The notes beneath the pieces are model-generated. The model was not told where the DNA came from. It did no database searches and saw nothing but the letters and a program-made list of their open reading frames with translations. 64,000 nt of DNA from JADCRZ01 sp031399065 (GTDB lineage: Bacteria; Bacteroidota; Bacteroidia; Chitinophagales; Chitinophagaceae), in assembly GCA_031399065.1 (NCBI GenBank), contig JANNOM010000096.1, positions 1 to 64,000 of the forward strand, written 5' to 3'. A program made the position numbers and the translations under genes. Of the stretch, positions 1 to 8,029 are shown piece after piece. Each line of letters begins with the position of its first letter. Positions within the stretch are counted from its first letter, which is position 1.

Positions 1-934
1 GGTAAACATTTGCATGCCTGGCTTCGTTGTCCAGTTCCATGCTGGTAATTTTGGCCGGCGTTAATGACCGCTGTATTAATAACTGAATATTACTTGTCCA
101 GTTGATAACGTCAATATTTTCATTTTTCAATTCACGGACAATGCCATGAATACGGCTACCCTTCATACCTACACAAGCACCTACCGGATCAATACGATCA
201 TCATAAGATTCCACCGCCACTTTTGCTCTTTCTCCGGGATCTCTTACAATTTTCTTTATTACTATCAGGCCATCAAAAATTTCAGGCACTTCTATTTCCA
301 ATAATTTAGCCAAAAAGTCGGGTGATGTTCTGGAAAGAATGATTACCGGGCTGTTGTTTTTCATGTCCACTTTTCGTACTACGGCCCGGATGCTTTCTCC
401 TTTTTTAAAATAATCCTGGGGTATCTGTTCACTTTTTGGCAGAATCAGTTCGCTTCCGTCTTCATCCAGCAACAGGATTTCTTTTTTCCATACCTGGTAT
501 ACTTCTGCGCTGATTATTTCGCCCACACGGTCGTTGTATTTTTTAACCAGCACATTCTTTTTAAGGTCGCTGATACGGCTGGCCAGTGTTTGTTTGGCAG
601 CCAGTATGGCCCGGCGGCCGAAATCCATGATATCCACTTCCTGGTATAATTCCTCTCCCACTTCAAAATCGGGTTCAATTTTAGTAGCGTCTTTATAGGC
701 GATTTCCGCCAGCGGGTCGTTTACTTCGCCGTCTGTGACGATCATACGCCTGCGGACGATTTCAAGGTCGCCTTTTTCCGCATTTACGATTACATCGAAA
801 TTATCATCGCTGCCGTACTTTTTGCGAAGGAGTGTTTTAAATACGTCTTCTACTACTTTCATCAGTGTAGGGCGGTCAATGTTTTCCGCATCTTTAAATT
901 CCTGGAAAGCTTCGATCAGATTAATACTTGCCAT
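1..934 (-). CDS. nusA: Transcription termination/antitermination factor NusA (partial, N-terminal ~311 residues)
   Basis: NusA binds RNA polymerase and nascent RNA and modulates pausing, termination and antitermination. The reading frame starts at the ATG complementary to 932-934 (protein begins MASINLIEAFQEFKD) and runs off the left edge of the window, so the C-terminal KH region is missing here. The visible part covers the RNAP-binding N-terminal domain (about residues 1-125), the S1 domain (about 135-200) and the beginning of KH1, with the conserved stretch around DRIDPVGACVGMKGSRI. It follows rimP by about 45 bp on the same strand, which is the classical rimP-nusA-infB arrangement; infB would lie beyond the window. 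Identification is by sequence recognition and context and is secure. Confidence 0.95.
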   Translation of the reverse strand, partial: MASINLIEAFQEFKDAENIDRPTLMKVVEDVFKTLLRKKYGSDDNFDVIVNAEKGDLEIVRRRMIVTDGEVNDPLAEIAYKDATKIEPDFEVGEELYQEVDIMDFGRRAILAAKQTLASRISDLKKNVLVKKYNDRVGEIISAEVYQVWKKEILLLDEDGSELILPKSEQIPQDYFKKGESIRAVVRKVDMKNNSPVIILSRTSPDFLAKLLEIEVPEIFDGLIVIKKIVRDPGERAKVAVESYDDRIDPVGACVGMKGSRIHGIVRELKNENIDVINWTSNIQLLIQRSLTPAKITSMELDNEARHANVY

Positions 935-979
935 AGCTCATTCAGTTTAAAAAAACCTCTTTTTAATAAAGCGGTGTTG

Positions 980-1450
980 TTAAAAAACTACTTGAATTTT
1001 AGTTGTTTTTATGTTGTCAAATAAAATATTATGCAGAACCAGTTCTGTTTTTTTACTTCTGCCTTTTTTTTCTTCTACTATAATGTGCCCGGGTTCTACT
1101 TCGGCCAGTTTTCCTTCCAGTTTCGATCCGTCGTTCATCACTATTTCCACCATCCTGCCTTTGTTCTTTTGATATTGTCTAAGCAGTTTCACGGGCTCTC
1201 CTAATCCGGGCGACGATACTTCCAGCGCGAAGTCATTTCCCGGGAAGAGGGTCATTTCTTCGAGTTGTTTGTATAGTGCCCGGTTAATGGCCACGCATTT
1301 TTCGATGGTTATCCCTTCATCTCCATCCACAAAGATCTTAATATTATTGGCTGGCGTCATTTTCAAGTCCACCAGGTAAAAAGCAGGGTCTGCCGCCAGT
1401 TGTTCTTCCACCAAGCCTGTGAGCGTTTGTATCAGAGTCTCGTTTGCCAT
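980..1450 (-). CDS. rimP: Ribosome maturation factor RimP
   Basis: RimP assists maturation of the 30S ribosomal subunit. The product is 156 residues from the ATG complementary to 1448-1450 (MANETLIQTLTGLVEEQL), the normal length for the family. The frame stays open upstream to 1540, but that 30-residue extension is rich in Lys/Gln/Arg and unlike RimP, so the internal ATG is preferred. Family features visible are the FALEVSSPGLGEPVK segment of the N-terminal domain and the C-terminal SH3-like beta domain (GKLAEVEPGHIIVEEKKG). It lies immediately upstream of nusA on the same strand, as in most bacteria. Confidence 0.93.
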   Translation of the reverse strand: MANETLIQTLTGLVEEQLAADPAFYLVDLKMTPANNIKIFVDGDEGITIEKCVAINRALYKQLEEMTLFPGNDFALEVSSPGLGEPVKLLRQYQKNKGRMVEIVMNDGSKLEGKLAEVEPGHIIVEEKKGRSKKTELVLHNILFDNIKTTKIQVVF

Positions 1451-1709
1451 ATAAAATGAAAGAAGGGAACGGATGCCGTTCCCTTTCTCTTGATTCTTTT
1501 GCCTGTGCAAAGGTAAAACAGAATATTCAGAATTGAACACAATATTTATAAATCTCTGATTATTTTATATTTATACCCGTGTTTAACCTCCCCCGGCTGA
1601 ACCAAAAAAGGGGTGACACAGTTATAACTTAGTCACATTTATCCTGATTCTGTTAATTTTCAGAATCAGCAGAAGGCAGCCGCACATTTTTATTATTTTT
1701 ACGCTCAAT

Positions 1710-1955
1710 ATGATACGTACGATTTTATACATATTCAGTATATATTTTTTATACAAATTTATTTTTGAATTTCTAGTGCCTGTTTTCAGGACTACCAGCA
1801 AGATACAGCGGGACATGCGATCCATGCACCAGCGAATGGAAGAACAGATGAATGCCCAGCGCGGCCAGGGTGCCGCTGCCCCCAAAGCAACTGCCCAGGA
1901 AGATTCCACCGCTCCGCCGCACGAGTATATTGAGTTTGAAGAAGTGAAAAAATAA
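1710..1955 (+). CDS. Small membrane protein, DUF4834-like
   Basis: An 81-residue protein with one N-terminal hydrophobic segment (about residues 3-25), a basic/polar region (RDMRSMHQRMEEQMNAQR), an Ala/Pro-rich linker and an acidic C-terminus ending EYIEFEEVKK. This layout resembles the DUF4834 family of small Bacteroidota membrane proteins, whose function is unknown. The gene is transcribed divergently from rimP and convergently to the aspartyl protease gene, which ends 11 bp away. The antisense frames across this interval lack family features and are taken as shadows. The family assignment is from memory of the C-terminal motif and should be read as likely, not certain. Confidence 0.65.
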   Translation: MIRTILYIFSIYFLYKFIFEFLVPVFRTTSKIQRDMRSMHQRMEEQMNAQRGQGAAAPKATAQEDSTAPPHEYIEFEEVKK

Positions 1956-1965
1956 ATATAAGGCT

Positions 1966-3165
1966 TTATCTCCGGCGTATATCGGCAATCTTCATTTTCA
2001 TTTCGATCAGTTCATTTTTACGCATAACGAGCATTTTAACAGTTTTACCTGTTTCCATCAGCATGGATTTATAATCCTGGATTTCACCGTTAAGAATATT
2101 GTTTATGCCTATAATTACATCCCCTTCCGTTAAGCCGGCCTTGTCGCCCGGGGAATCTTTCATGATATCCGTAATTTCAACTACCCCATTGATGAAGTAA
2201 AATCCCAGACCGGTATACGAATAATCGAATTTTTCCCGGTAGCGTTTGTTCGGAAGCAGGTGAATCTCTTTCGCCGGGTAATTGAACACAGTATTAAATC
2301 GGCGCAGCAGGTCGTTACCGATCAGCCCCCCAAGATGCGGGTATTCAGTAACATTGTAGGTATCATCAAAAATGAATGCCGGCACATTTTTAAGCCGGTA
2401 AGGGCCCAGTTTAAACTCCTTAACAGTGGTTACCATCATGCGCGCCTTGCCTCCTATGCCTTCGGCCTGGGTTTCAAACATTTTTTTACCGGGAATAAAA
2501 TCGATACTATCCGCCGCGAATTCGCTGGAAAGCACCAGGCACATGCCTGCCCCGATATCCAGGTAAAACCTCGAATGGCTGGCTGCCGTTTCGGTGAGCC
2601 GGCCGGGCTGCACCGGAATGCTTCTCCATTGTGGCTTTAGTAAATGTCCTCCTCTGGGGTAACGGATGGTTCCCGGAGCATAAATATGAATCCGGTTGCT
2701 ATCGTAATTCACTTTTACAATATAACGGCTGAAAAAGGTTTGCCCAATGATGCCATCGATATGTTCGCCGTACACATTGGTAAGAATCTCGTAGTCGTTG
2801 ATGTGAAAGTTAAGACTGTCGACCCTTAAACCCGGAAGCCGGAGCGTATTGTTATTGGCGAAACTGACTTTCCTTGCACCTGCAATACCCCGGATGACTA
2901 CATCGCTGGGCACTGTGGCGAGTCCGAGCCTTGCGCAGGTAACCGAGTCCATGGATATACCCCCGCAGCCCGTATCCAGTATAAAATTGAGGGAATCAGA
3001 GAAATCGTTGACGGTGGCTTTTAGTAAAATAACCCCCCCGCTGAACTGACGGAAAGAAAAACTCGTGATATACTTTGCCCTCGGCACTTCAGTGGTTACC
3101 GTAGCGGAAACGTTGAAGCATAATAAAGCATTCAGCAGGCAGGCACTAATAAATTTTGTAAGCAT
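1966..3165 (-). CDS. Exported retropepsin-like aspartyl protease with C-terminal PDZ domain
   Basis: A 399-residue protein with a signal peptide (about 1-21), two aspartyl-protease lobes and a C-terminal PDZ domain (about 318-395). The first lobe has the catalytic D64-T65-G66 followed by CGG. The second lobe has D203-I204-G205-A206 where the canonical motif is D-T/S-G, so both aspartates are present but the second Thr/Ser is replaced by Ile. The paired hydrophobic-hydrophobic-G motifs (HIDGIIGQTFF and LGGLIGNDLLRRF) follow each lobe as expected. Such protease-PDZ fusions are common in Bacteroidota and probably act in the periplasm or at the outer membrane; the substrate is unknown. It is divergent from mqnC. 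Confidence 0.85.
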   Translation of the reverse strand: MLTKFISACLLNALLCFNVSATVTTEVPRAKYITSFSFRQFSGGVILLKATVNDFSDSLNFILDTGCGGISMDSVTCARLGLATVPSDVVIRGIAGARKVSFANNNTLRLPGLRVDSLNFHINDYEILTNVYGEHIDGIIGQTFFSRYIVKVNYDSNRIHIYAPGTIRYPRGGHLLKPQWRSIPVQPGRLTETAASHSRFYLDIGAGMCLVLSSEFAADSIDFIPGKKMFETQAEGIGGKARMMVTTVKEFKLGPYRLKNVPAFIFDDTYNVTEYPHLGGLIGNDLLRRFNTVFNYPAKEIHLLPNKRYREKFDYSYTGLGFYFINGVVEITDIMKDSPGDKAGLTEGDVIIGINNILNGEIQDYKSMLMETGKTVKMLVMRKNELIEMKMKIADIRRR

Positions 3166-3195
3166 AGTCTCTCTTAAAGTTAACCATTCCTTCCG

Positions 3196-3203
3196 TAAAT
3201 TTG
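3196..3203 (+). promoter_or_regulatory. Bacteroidota -7 promoter element for mqnC
   Basis: TAAATTTG matches the Bacteroidota -7 consensus TAnnTTTG and lies 21 nt upstream of the chosen ATG at 3225. Because this box overlaps the in-frame TTG at 3201, that TTG cannot be the start of the same transcript's coding region. Confidence 0.55.
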
Positions 3204-3224
3204 TTAATTAGTAAAAAGGTACAC

Positions 3225-4346
3225 ATGCAATTAGCGGAACTTTACAAAAAAGCCCTCGACTTCGAATTTCTTACAGTAGAAGAAGGGGTTTTTCTATTTG
3301 AAAATGCCCCCCTTGCAGAGCTGATGCATGTAGCCAATGAATTAAGAAAAATACAGGTTCCGCACAATAAAGTTACCTGGATAATCGACCGGAACCTGAA
3401 TACCACCAATGTATGCCTGGCTAATTGTAAGTTTTGCAATTTTTACCGGATCCCCGGCCATAAAGAAGCCTATATTACCGACATAGCTACTTACCGTAAA
3501 AAGATCGATGAAACCATCCGGTACGGGGGAGAGCAGTTACTGCTACAGGGCGGTCACCATCCCGATCTTGGACTTTCCTATTATACCAACCTGTTCCGGG
3601 AACTGAAAAAACTGTACCCCAATATAAAACTACATGCCCTTGGTCCGCCGGAAGTAGCCCATATTACCAAACTCGAAAAGTCCACTCACCGCGCGGTGCT
3701 GGAAGCATTAAAGGAAGCGGGCATGGACTCGCTGCCAGGGCCTGGTGCAGAGATATTGGTAGACAGGGTAAGGAGGCTTATCTCCAAAGGGAAATGCGGA
3801 TCGCAGGAGTGGCTGGATATTATGCACGAAGCGCACCGGCTCGATCTTACCACTTCGGCCACCATGATGTTCGGCCATGTGGAGACTATTACCGAACGGT
3901 TCGAGCACCTGGCAAAACTAAGAGAGGTACAGTCCCGCAAACCGGCCAACTCGAAAGGATTTATTGCCTTTATCCCCTGGACTTTCCAGGATGCGGACAC
4001 TTTGCTGGCGCGTATACGGGGAGTGCATAACCTTACCACGCCGGAAGAATATATCCGGATAATTGCCATGAGCCGTATCATGCTGCCTAATATAAAAAAC
4101 ATCCAGGCATCCTGGCTCACGGTGGGTAAAGAAGTAGCGCAGATTTGTCTGCATGCCGGAGCCAACGATTTTGGATCCATCATGATAGAGGAAAACGTGG
4201 TAAGCGCCGCAGGCGCGCCGCACCGGTTTACCAGTAAGGGCATTCAGCAGGCTATACAGGAAGCCGGCTTCGAACCCATGCTCCGTAACCAACAATACGA
4301 GTTCCGCGCAATGCCGGAAATGGAAGAACAGGTGATCGATTACTGA
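3225..4346 (+). CDS. mqnC: Cyclic dehypoxanthinyl futalosine synthase (menaquinone, futalosine pathway)
   Basis: MqnC is a radical SAM enzyme that cyclises dehypoxanthine futalosine in the futalosine route to menaquinone. The 373-residue product has the radical-SAM cluster motif C64-X3-C68-X2-C71 (CLANCKFCNF), followed by LLQGGHHPDLGL, the ALGPPEVAHI segment and the MMFGHVET motif seen in MqnC and related enzymes. The ATG at 3225 is preferred over an in-frame TTG at 3201 because the TTG falls inside the predicted -7 promoter box. Its paralogue MqnE shares the fold, but the GLSYYTNLFRELK and SWLTVGKE segments suit MqnC better. No other menaquinone gene is in the window. Confidence 0.88.
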   Translation: MQLAELYKKALDFEFLTVEEGVFLFENAPLAELMHVANELRKIQVPHNKVTWIIDRNLNTTNVCLANCKFCNFYRIPGHKEAYITDIATYRKKIDETIRYGGEQLLLQGGHHPDLGLSYYTNLFRELKKLYPNIKLHALGPPEVAHITKLEKSTHRAVLEALKEAGMDSLPGPGAEILVDRVRRLISKGKCGSQEWLDIMHEAHRLDLTTSATMMFGHVETITERFEHLAKLREVQSRKPANSKGFIAFIPWTFQDADTLLARIRGVHNLTTPEEYIRIIAMSRIMLPNIKNIQASWLTVGKEVAQICLHAGANDFGSIMIEENVVSAAGAPHRFTSKGIQQAIQEAGFEPMLRNQQYEFRAMPEMEEQVIDY

Positions 4347-4481
4347 TCTGGCGTTTTACCCCATACTAATAAACCACCTTTTACAGGCTGTCTTTTACCG
4401 CTTAAATAAAAGCCGGCAGCCGGCAAAAGTTTACCCGGTTTACAGCGTCTTATCGCTCACTTAAGACTTTTTAACCCTCAC

Positions 4482-7370
4482 ATGAATAAAAAGCTAGCAT
4501 TGATATTAACCCTCCTGGTAACAACGGCCTGCCTGTTTGCACAAAAGAAATTTTCAGGTACGGTTAAGGGAAGCCTTTCAGATACTGCTTACCGGGAAAT
4601 ACTGGCAGATGCTACCATTTCAGTATTTAATAGCAACATAGACGATTCTTCCGTAGTGTCTTATACACGCGCCGACGAAAAAGGAATTTTCCAGATAAAA
4701 AATTTACCTGCAGGCGGGTACCGCCTTGTTATTTCATACCAGGGATATACGAGCTTAACACGCAATTTTACCATTTCGGCTACCTCGCCGGAAGCTGATA
4801 TGGGTGCCATTAACATGACCCGTGCCGACGGCATGCTGGAAGAAGTAATCGTTCAAAGACCTCCCATAACCATCAAAGGAGACACGGTAGAATTTTCCGC
4901 AGGTGCTTTTACAACAAAGCCCAATGCGAAAGCAGAAGATCTTTTTAAAAAACTCCCTGGAGTGGAGGTAGATAAAGATGGTGCCGTAACGGCGCAAGGG
5001 CAAGCCATTCAAAAGATCTATGTGGATGGTAAAGAGTTTTTTGGCACTGACCCTAAAATGGCCACCAAAAATATAACGGCAGACATGATAGAGTCGGTGC
5101 AGGTATTCGACGACATGAGCGAGCAGGCAAAATTTACCCGTATAGACGATGGCAGCCGGTCTAAGACCATAAACATCAAACTTAAAAAGAATATGCGACA
5201 GGGTTATTTCGGAAGGGCCACCCTGGGCTATGGAACAAACGACAGATATGCCGGCAACATTATAGCCAACCGCTTCAACAACGACCGCCGCATCAGCCTG
5301 ATAGCAGCTTCCAATAACCTTAATAAACAAAGCTTTAATCCCAGGGATATAGTAGGCGGCATGGGTGGTTATGCCGCAGGGGGAAGAGGCGGCAGAGGGG
5401 GCGGACTGGGCGGAGGCATTAATACCTCCACAGCAGGGGGTATTAATTATACCGATATCATAGGCGGAAAGTTGCAGGTGCAGGGCAGTTATTTGTTTGG
5501 CGAAACGCGCAACAAGACCAACCAGACCAGTTTTCAGCAAACCTCTTTTAACCTTAAAGATTCCATCTCTTCGGAAAGCGAACAAAGCGTTTCTTCCGGT
5601 ATTAACCGTAATCATAATTTCAACCTCCGGCTCGAATACGAGATCGACTCTATGAATTCTTTGCTATACACTCCCAGCCTCACCCTACAAAACTCAGACG
5701 ATAATAGCCTTGATACCTCCAGTACAGTTATACGCAAGCCGGGGCTCGAATACCTGGGCATCACCGGCATCAGCAGGAAGAACACCCAACGGAGCGGCCT
5801 CACATTAAACAATGAATTGCTGTACCGGCGAAGGTTTAGTAAGTACGGACGTACATTTACACTGGGATTTAAAAATGGCATTAACAACAGCGATGGCAGC
5901 GGCTTTACGTATTCGCCACTCGTATTCTACCATCCGAATGGTGCAATAGACAGTACCCGCGAACAGGACTTTATCTCCCGGCAGGAAACACAGTCTTCCA
6001 ACTACGTAGTGAGCACTTCTTATACAGAGCCAATCGGTAAGAACAAGATCCTCGAACTTAACTATGCTTACACCAACAACTCCAGCACCAGCGATCGCAA
6101 TGCGTTAAGCTATAACAGCAATACCAAACAATACGATAGCATCAATGCACAGCAGACCAACTATTTTGAAAATAGCTTCCTGGCGCATCGGCTAGGTCTT
6201 AACTTCAGATACAATACCAAAACATATGGCTTCCAGGTGGGAGGTGCCATGCAGGCGGCCAGCCTGGATAACAGCAGTATCAGGGGTATTTACTCAACCA
6301 TCGGGAAAGACACCGTAATAAAAACCAACCAGGACTATATCAACTTTTTCCCCACCGCCAACTTCCGGTACGACTTTAACCGGCGTAAAAACCTGAGGGT
6401 CGAATACCAGGGACGAACCAATCAACCCACGGTAAGGCAGTTGCAGGATGTAAGAGACGAATCGAACCCCTTAAGAACCAATGTAGGTAATCCGAACCTG
6501 AAGCAGGAGTTTAACAACCGGATGAATTTTTCTTATAAAACGTTTAATGAAACCACTTTTCGATACCTGAATGTTAATGTAAACTATACCCAGACCACCA
6601 ACAAAATAGTTAACAGTACGGGCACTGACACCGCCCGGGGATATAATGTACAATTGATAAAACCCATCAACCTTAATGGTGCTTATGATGCATCTTACGA
6701 TGTCAGTTTTGGTTTGCCTTTACGAAAAGCAGTGAAAGGTAGCAGTATCAACCTGGGCAACAGGATGCGGTACAGCCGCGACGTAAGCCAGCAGTATGCC
6801 CAGAATAATTTTACCAGGAGTTTTTCCGTTTCCCAGTCTGCCGGTTTAAATCTGGATATAAAAGAAAAGTTCAACCTCGAATTAAGGGCGCGTTATTCTT
6901 ATAACAACGTTGAATACACCAACAATCCCGCCCTCAATTCCGAATATTTTACCCAGAGCTATTCCACAGATATCAGTTACTTTATTCTGAAAGATATGTT
7001 CGTTTCCACCGACTTCGACTATGCCATTAACAGCGGACTCTCTGCCGGATTTAACAGGAACATTCCACTTTGGAACGGGAGCCTGGCTTACCAGTTGTTT
7101 CCCAAGAAGAACGGTGAAATCAAATTGTCGGTGAACGATATCCTGAACCAGAACAGCAATATAGACCGGAGAATAGGCGACAACTCCATACAGGATACCC
7201 GAACGGTTATACTGCAGCGCTATTTCATGCTTGCTTTTACTTATAACTTCAACCGCTTTGGTGCGAAGGGCTTTGGAAAAGGAGAGGGTGAATTCCGTGT
7301 GCCCGGAGAACGGGGTGGAATGAGGGGCGGCGGGTTTGGCGGGGAAAGAAGGAACCGGGGAGATTTTTAA
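4482..7370 (+). CDS. Outer-membrane beta-barrel protein of the TonB-dependent receptor superfamily
   Basis: A 962-residue outer-membrane protein: signal peptide (1-20, ending LFAQ), a carboxypeptidase-regulatory-like beta-sandwich domain (about 22-110), a plug-like region (about 120-240, with VYVDGKEFFGTDPK-type sequence) and a large C-terminal barrel. This layout is that of the Bacteroidota outer-membrane beta-barrel family related to TonB-dependent receptors but without a SusD partner. A Gly/Arg-rich insert (GGMGGYAAGGRGGRGGG, about residues 290-308) lies at the start of the barrel, and the C-terminus carries a second Gly/Arg-rich tail after the last strand. No ligand can be deduced. No downstream partner gene is present; the next gene is on the other strand. 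Confidence 0.82.
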   Translation: MNKKLALILTLLVTTACLFAQKKFSGTVKGSLSDTAYREILADATISVFNSNIDDSSVVSYTRADEKGIFQIKNLPAGGYRLVISYQGYTSLTRNFTISATSPEADMGAINMTRADGMLEEVIVQRPPITIKGDTVEFSAGAFTTKPNAKAEDLFKKLPGVEVDKDGAVTAQGQAIQKIYVDGKEFFGTDPKMATKNITADMIESVQVFDDMSEQAKFTRIDDGSRSKTINIKLKKNMRQGYFGRATLGYGTNDRYAGNIIANRFNNDRRISLIAASNNLNKQSFNPRDIVGGMGGYAAGGRGGRGGGLGGGINTSTAGGINYTDIIGGKLQVQGSYLFGETRNKTNQTSFQQTSFNLKDSISSESEQSVSSGINRNHNFNLRLEYEIDSMNSLLYTPSLTLQNSDDNSLDTSSTVIRKPGLEYLGITGISRKNTQRSGLTLNNELLYRRRFSKYGRTFTLGFKNGINNSDGSGFTYSPLVFYHPNGAIDSTREQDFISRQETQSSNYVVSTSYTEPIGKNKILELNYAYTNNSSTSDRNALSYNSNTKQYDSINAQQTNYFENSFLAHRLGLNFRYNTKTYGFQVGGAMQAASLDNSSIRGIYSTIGKDTVIKTNQDYINFFPTANFRYDFNRRKNLRVEYQGRTNQPTVRQLQDVRDESNPLRTNVGNPNLKQEFNNRMNFSYKTFNETTFRYLNVNVNYTQTTNKIVNSTGTDTARGYNVQLIKPINLNGAYDASYDVSFGLPLRKAVKGSSINLGNRMRYSRDVSQQYAQNNFTRSFSVSQSAGLNLDIKEKFNLELRARYSYNNVEYTNNPALNSEYFTQSYSTDISYFILKDMFVSTDFDYAINSGLSAGFNRNIPLWNGSLAYQLFPKKNGEIKLSVNDILNQNSNIDRRIGDNSIQDTRTVILQRYFMLAFTYNFNRFGAKGFGKGEGEFRVPGERGGMRGGGFGGERRNRGDF

Positions 7371-7390
7371 CGAACAGAGTAGCCTATAAC

Positions 7391-7414
7391 AAAAAACCCC
7401 GCTTCTCAGCGGGG
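7391..7414 (-). terminator. Rho-independent terminator, minus orientation
   Basis: Stem CCCCGC / GCGGGG (7397-7402 and 7409-7414) with a 6-nt loop. It is flanked at 7391-7396 by six A, which read as a U-tract on the minus strand. It would end transcription arriving from the small membrane-protein gene at 7690-7983, and the hairpin may also slow plus-strand transcripts of the upstream barrel gene. Confidence 0.6.
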
Positions 7415-7493
7415 CCAAAGCACATACAATGGTGGTTTCAGAGGTAAGTGCTAAAGAGATCTCTTATGATAATGATTGATGTTTAACTTAGTT

Positions 7494-7518
7494 ATTAATG
7501 GGACTACGACCCATTAAT
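7494..7518. repeat. Perfect 9-bp inverted repeat
   Basis: ATTAATGGG (7494-7502) and CCCATTAAT (7510-7518) are perfectly complementary around the loop ACTACGA. No U-tract follows on either strand, so this is either a structured RNA end or a protein-binding palindrome. Confidence 0.5.
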
Positions 7519-7689
7519 ATGATACTCCAGACAGCTTTTAAGAAACGGGGGAAACTGGTAGAAGGACGGTAATCATTCTGGTAAATCCTTACTTTTCTAA
7601 CATTAAATTGCATGTTATAGTTTTCCATCCTGGTATTGGTTATAGTTAAAAATGATACCACCGACTTATGTAACGTACATCCGCCTACT

Positions 7690-7983
7690 TTATTGCGAGG
7701 ACCGGCTTACCGAGCTGATGTCCGCTTTTTTGCGGGAATAATACTGCCAGATCCATGTTATGGTAAAAGTGGGTATAAAGTCCGTGAAGGGCAATATTTC
7801 TTCCGCAAAGTTAAAAAGACCGCCGAGGGCTCCCTTCTTTCCACCAAAGCTGAAATAGAAGATAAGTCCGGATAAAGGTGCCCATATTATATCGCTGAAT
7901 TCTCCCAGTAAAGGTACCGTATAAGTAGCATACCCTATAAAATCCATTAATATGCAAAATAGCAAAGAGGGCTGTTTTTTCAT
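7690..7983 (-). CDS. Small integral membrane protein, conserved hypothetical
   Basis: A 97-residue protein beginning MKKQPSLLFCILMDFIGYA with two or three hydrophobic segments, a FGGKKGALGGLFNFAEEILP loop and a DFIPTFTITWIW segment. Similar short proteins with the IGYATYTVP / DIIWAP / DFIPTFTI pattern occur in many Bacteroidota, so it is judged a real gene, but no function is known to me. It sits alone between convergent and divergent neighbours and ends about 275 bp before a minus-strand terminator hairpin. Confidence 0.75.
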   Translation of the reverse strand: MKKQPSLLFCILMDFIGYATYTVPLLGEFSDIIWAPLSGLIFYFSFGGKKGALGGLFNFAEEILPFTDFIPTFTITWIWQYYSRKKADISSVSRSSQ

Positions 7984-8029
7984 TGTATAATGTAATTATT
8001 TACTTCCATCCCACAAAACACGCACCAAT

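Larger units (their letters stand above)
7371..7689. other. 319-bp non-coding spacer with three inverted repeats
   Basis: No convincing gene is seen in this spacer between two convergent genes. It holds a GC-rich hairpin at 7397-7414, a 12-bp palindrome AAGAGATCTCTT at 7454-7465, and a perfect 9-bp inverted repeat at 7494-7518 (ATTAATGGG, 7-nt loop, CCCATTAAT). Confidence 0.6.

Noticed and set aside
1451..1540. N-terminal extension of rimP
   Set aside because: Open frame but unlike RimP, with a better ATG start at 1450.
3201..3224. Alternative TTG start for mqnC
   Set aside because: The TTG overlaps the -7 promoter element, so it would not be in the transcript; the ATG at 3225 gives a normal MqnC N-terminus.
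4412..4424. GCCGGCAGCCGGC hairpin between mqnC and the barrel gene
   Set aside because: Five-bp stem with a 3-nt loop and no U-tract on the plus strand; too weak to call a terminator.
4755..5615. 286-residue open frame on the minus strand
   Set aside because: Antisense to the outer-membrane barrel gene; no family features and no promoter.
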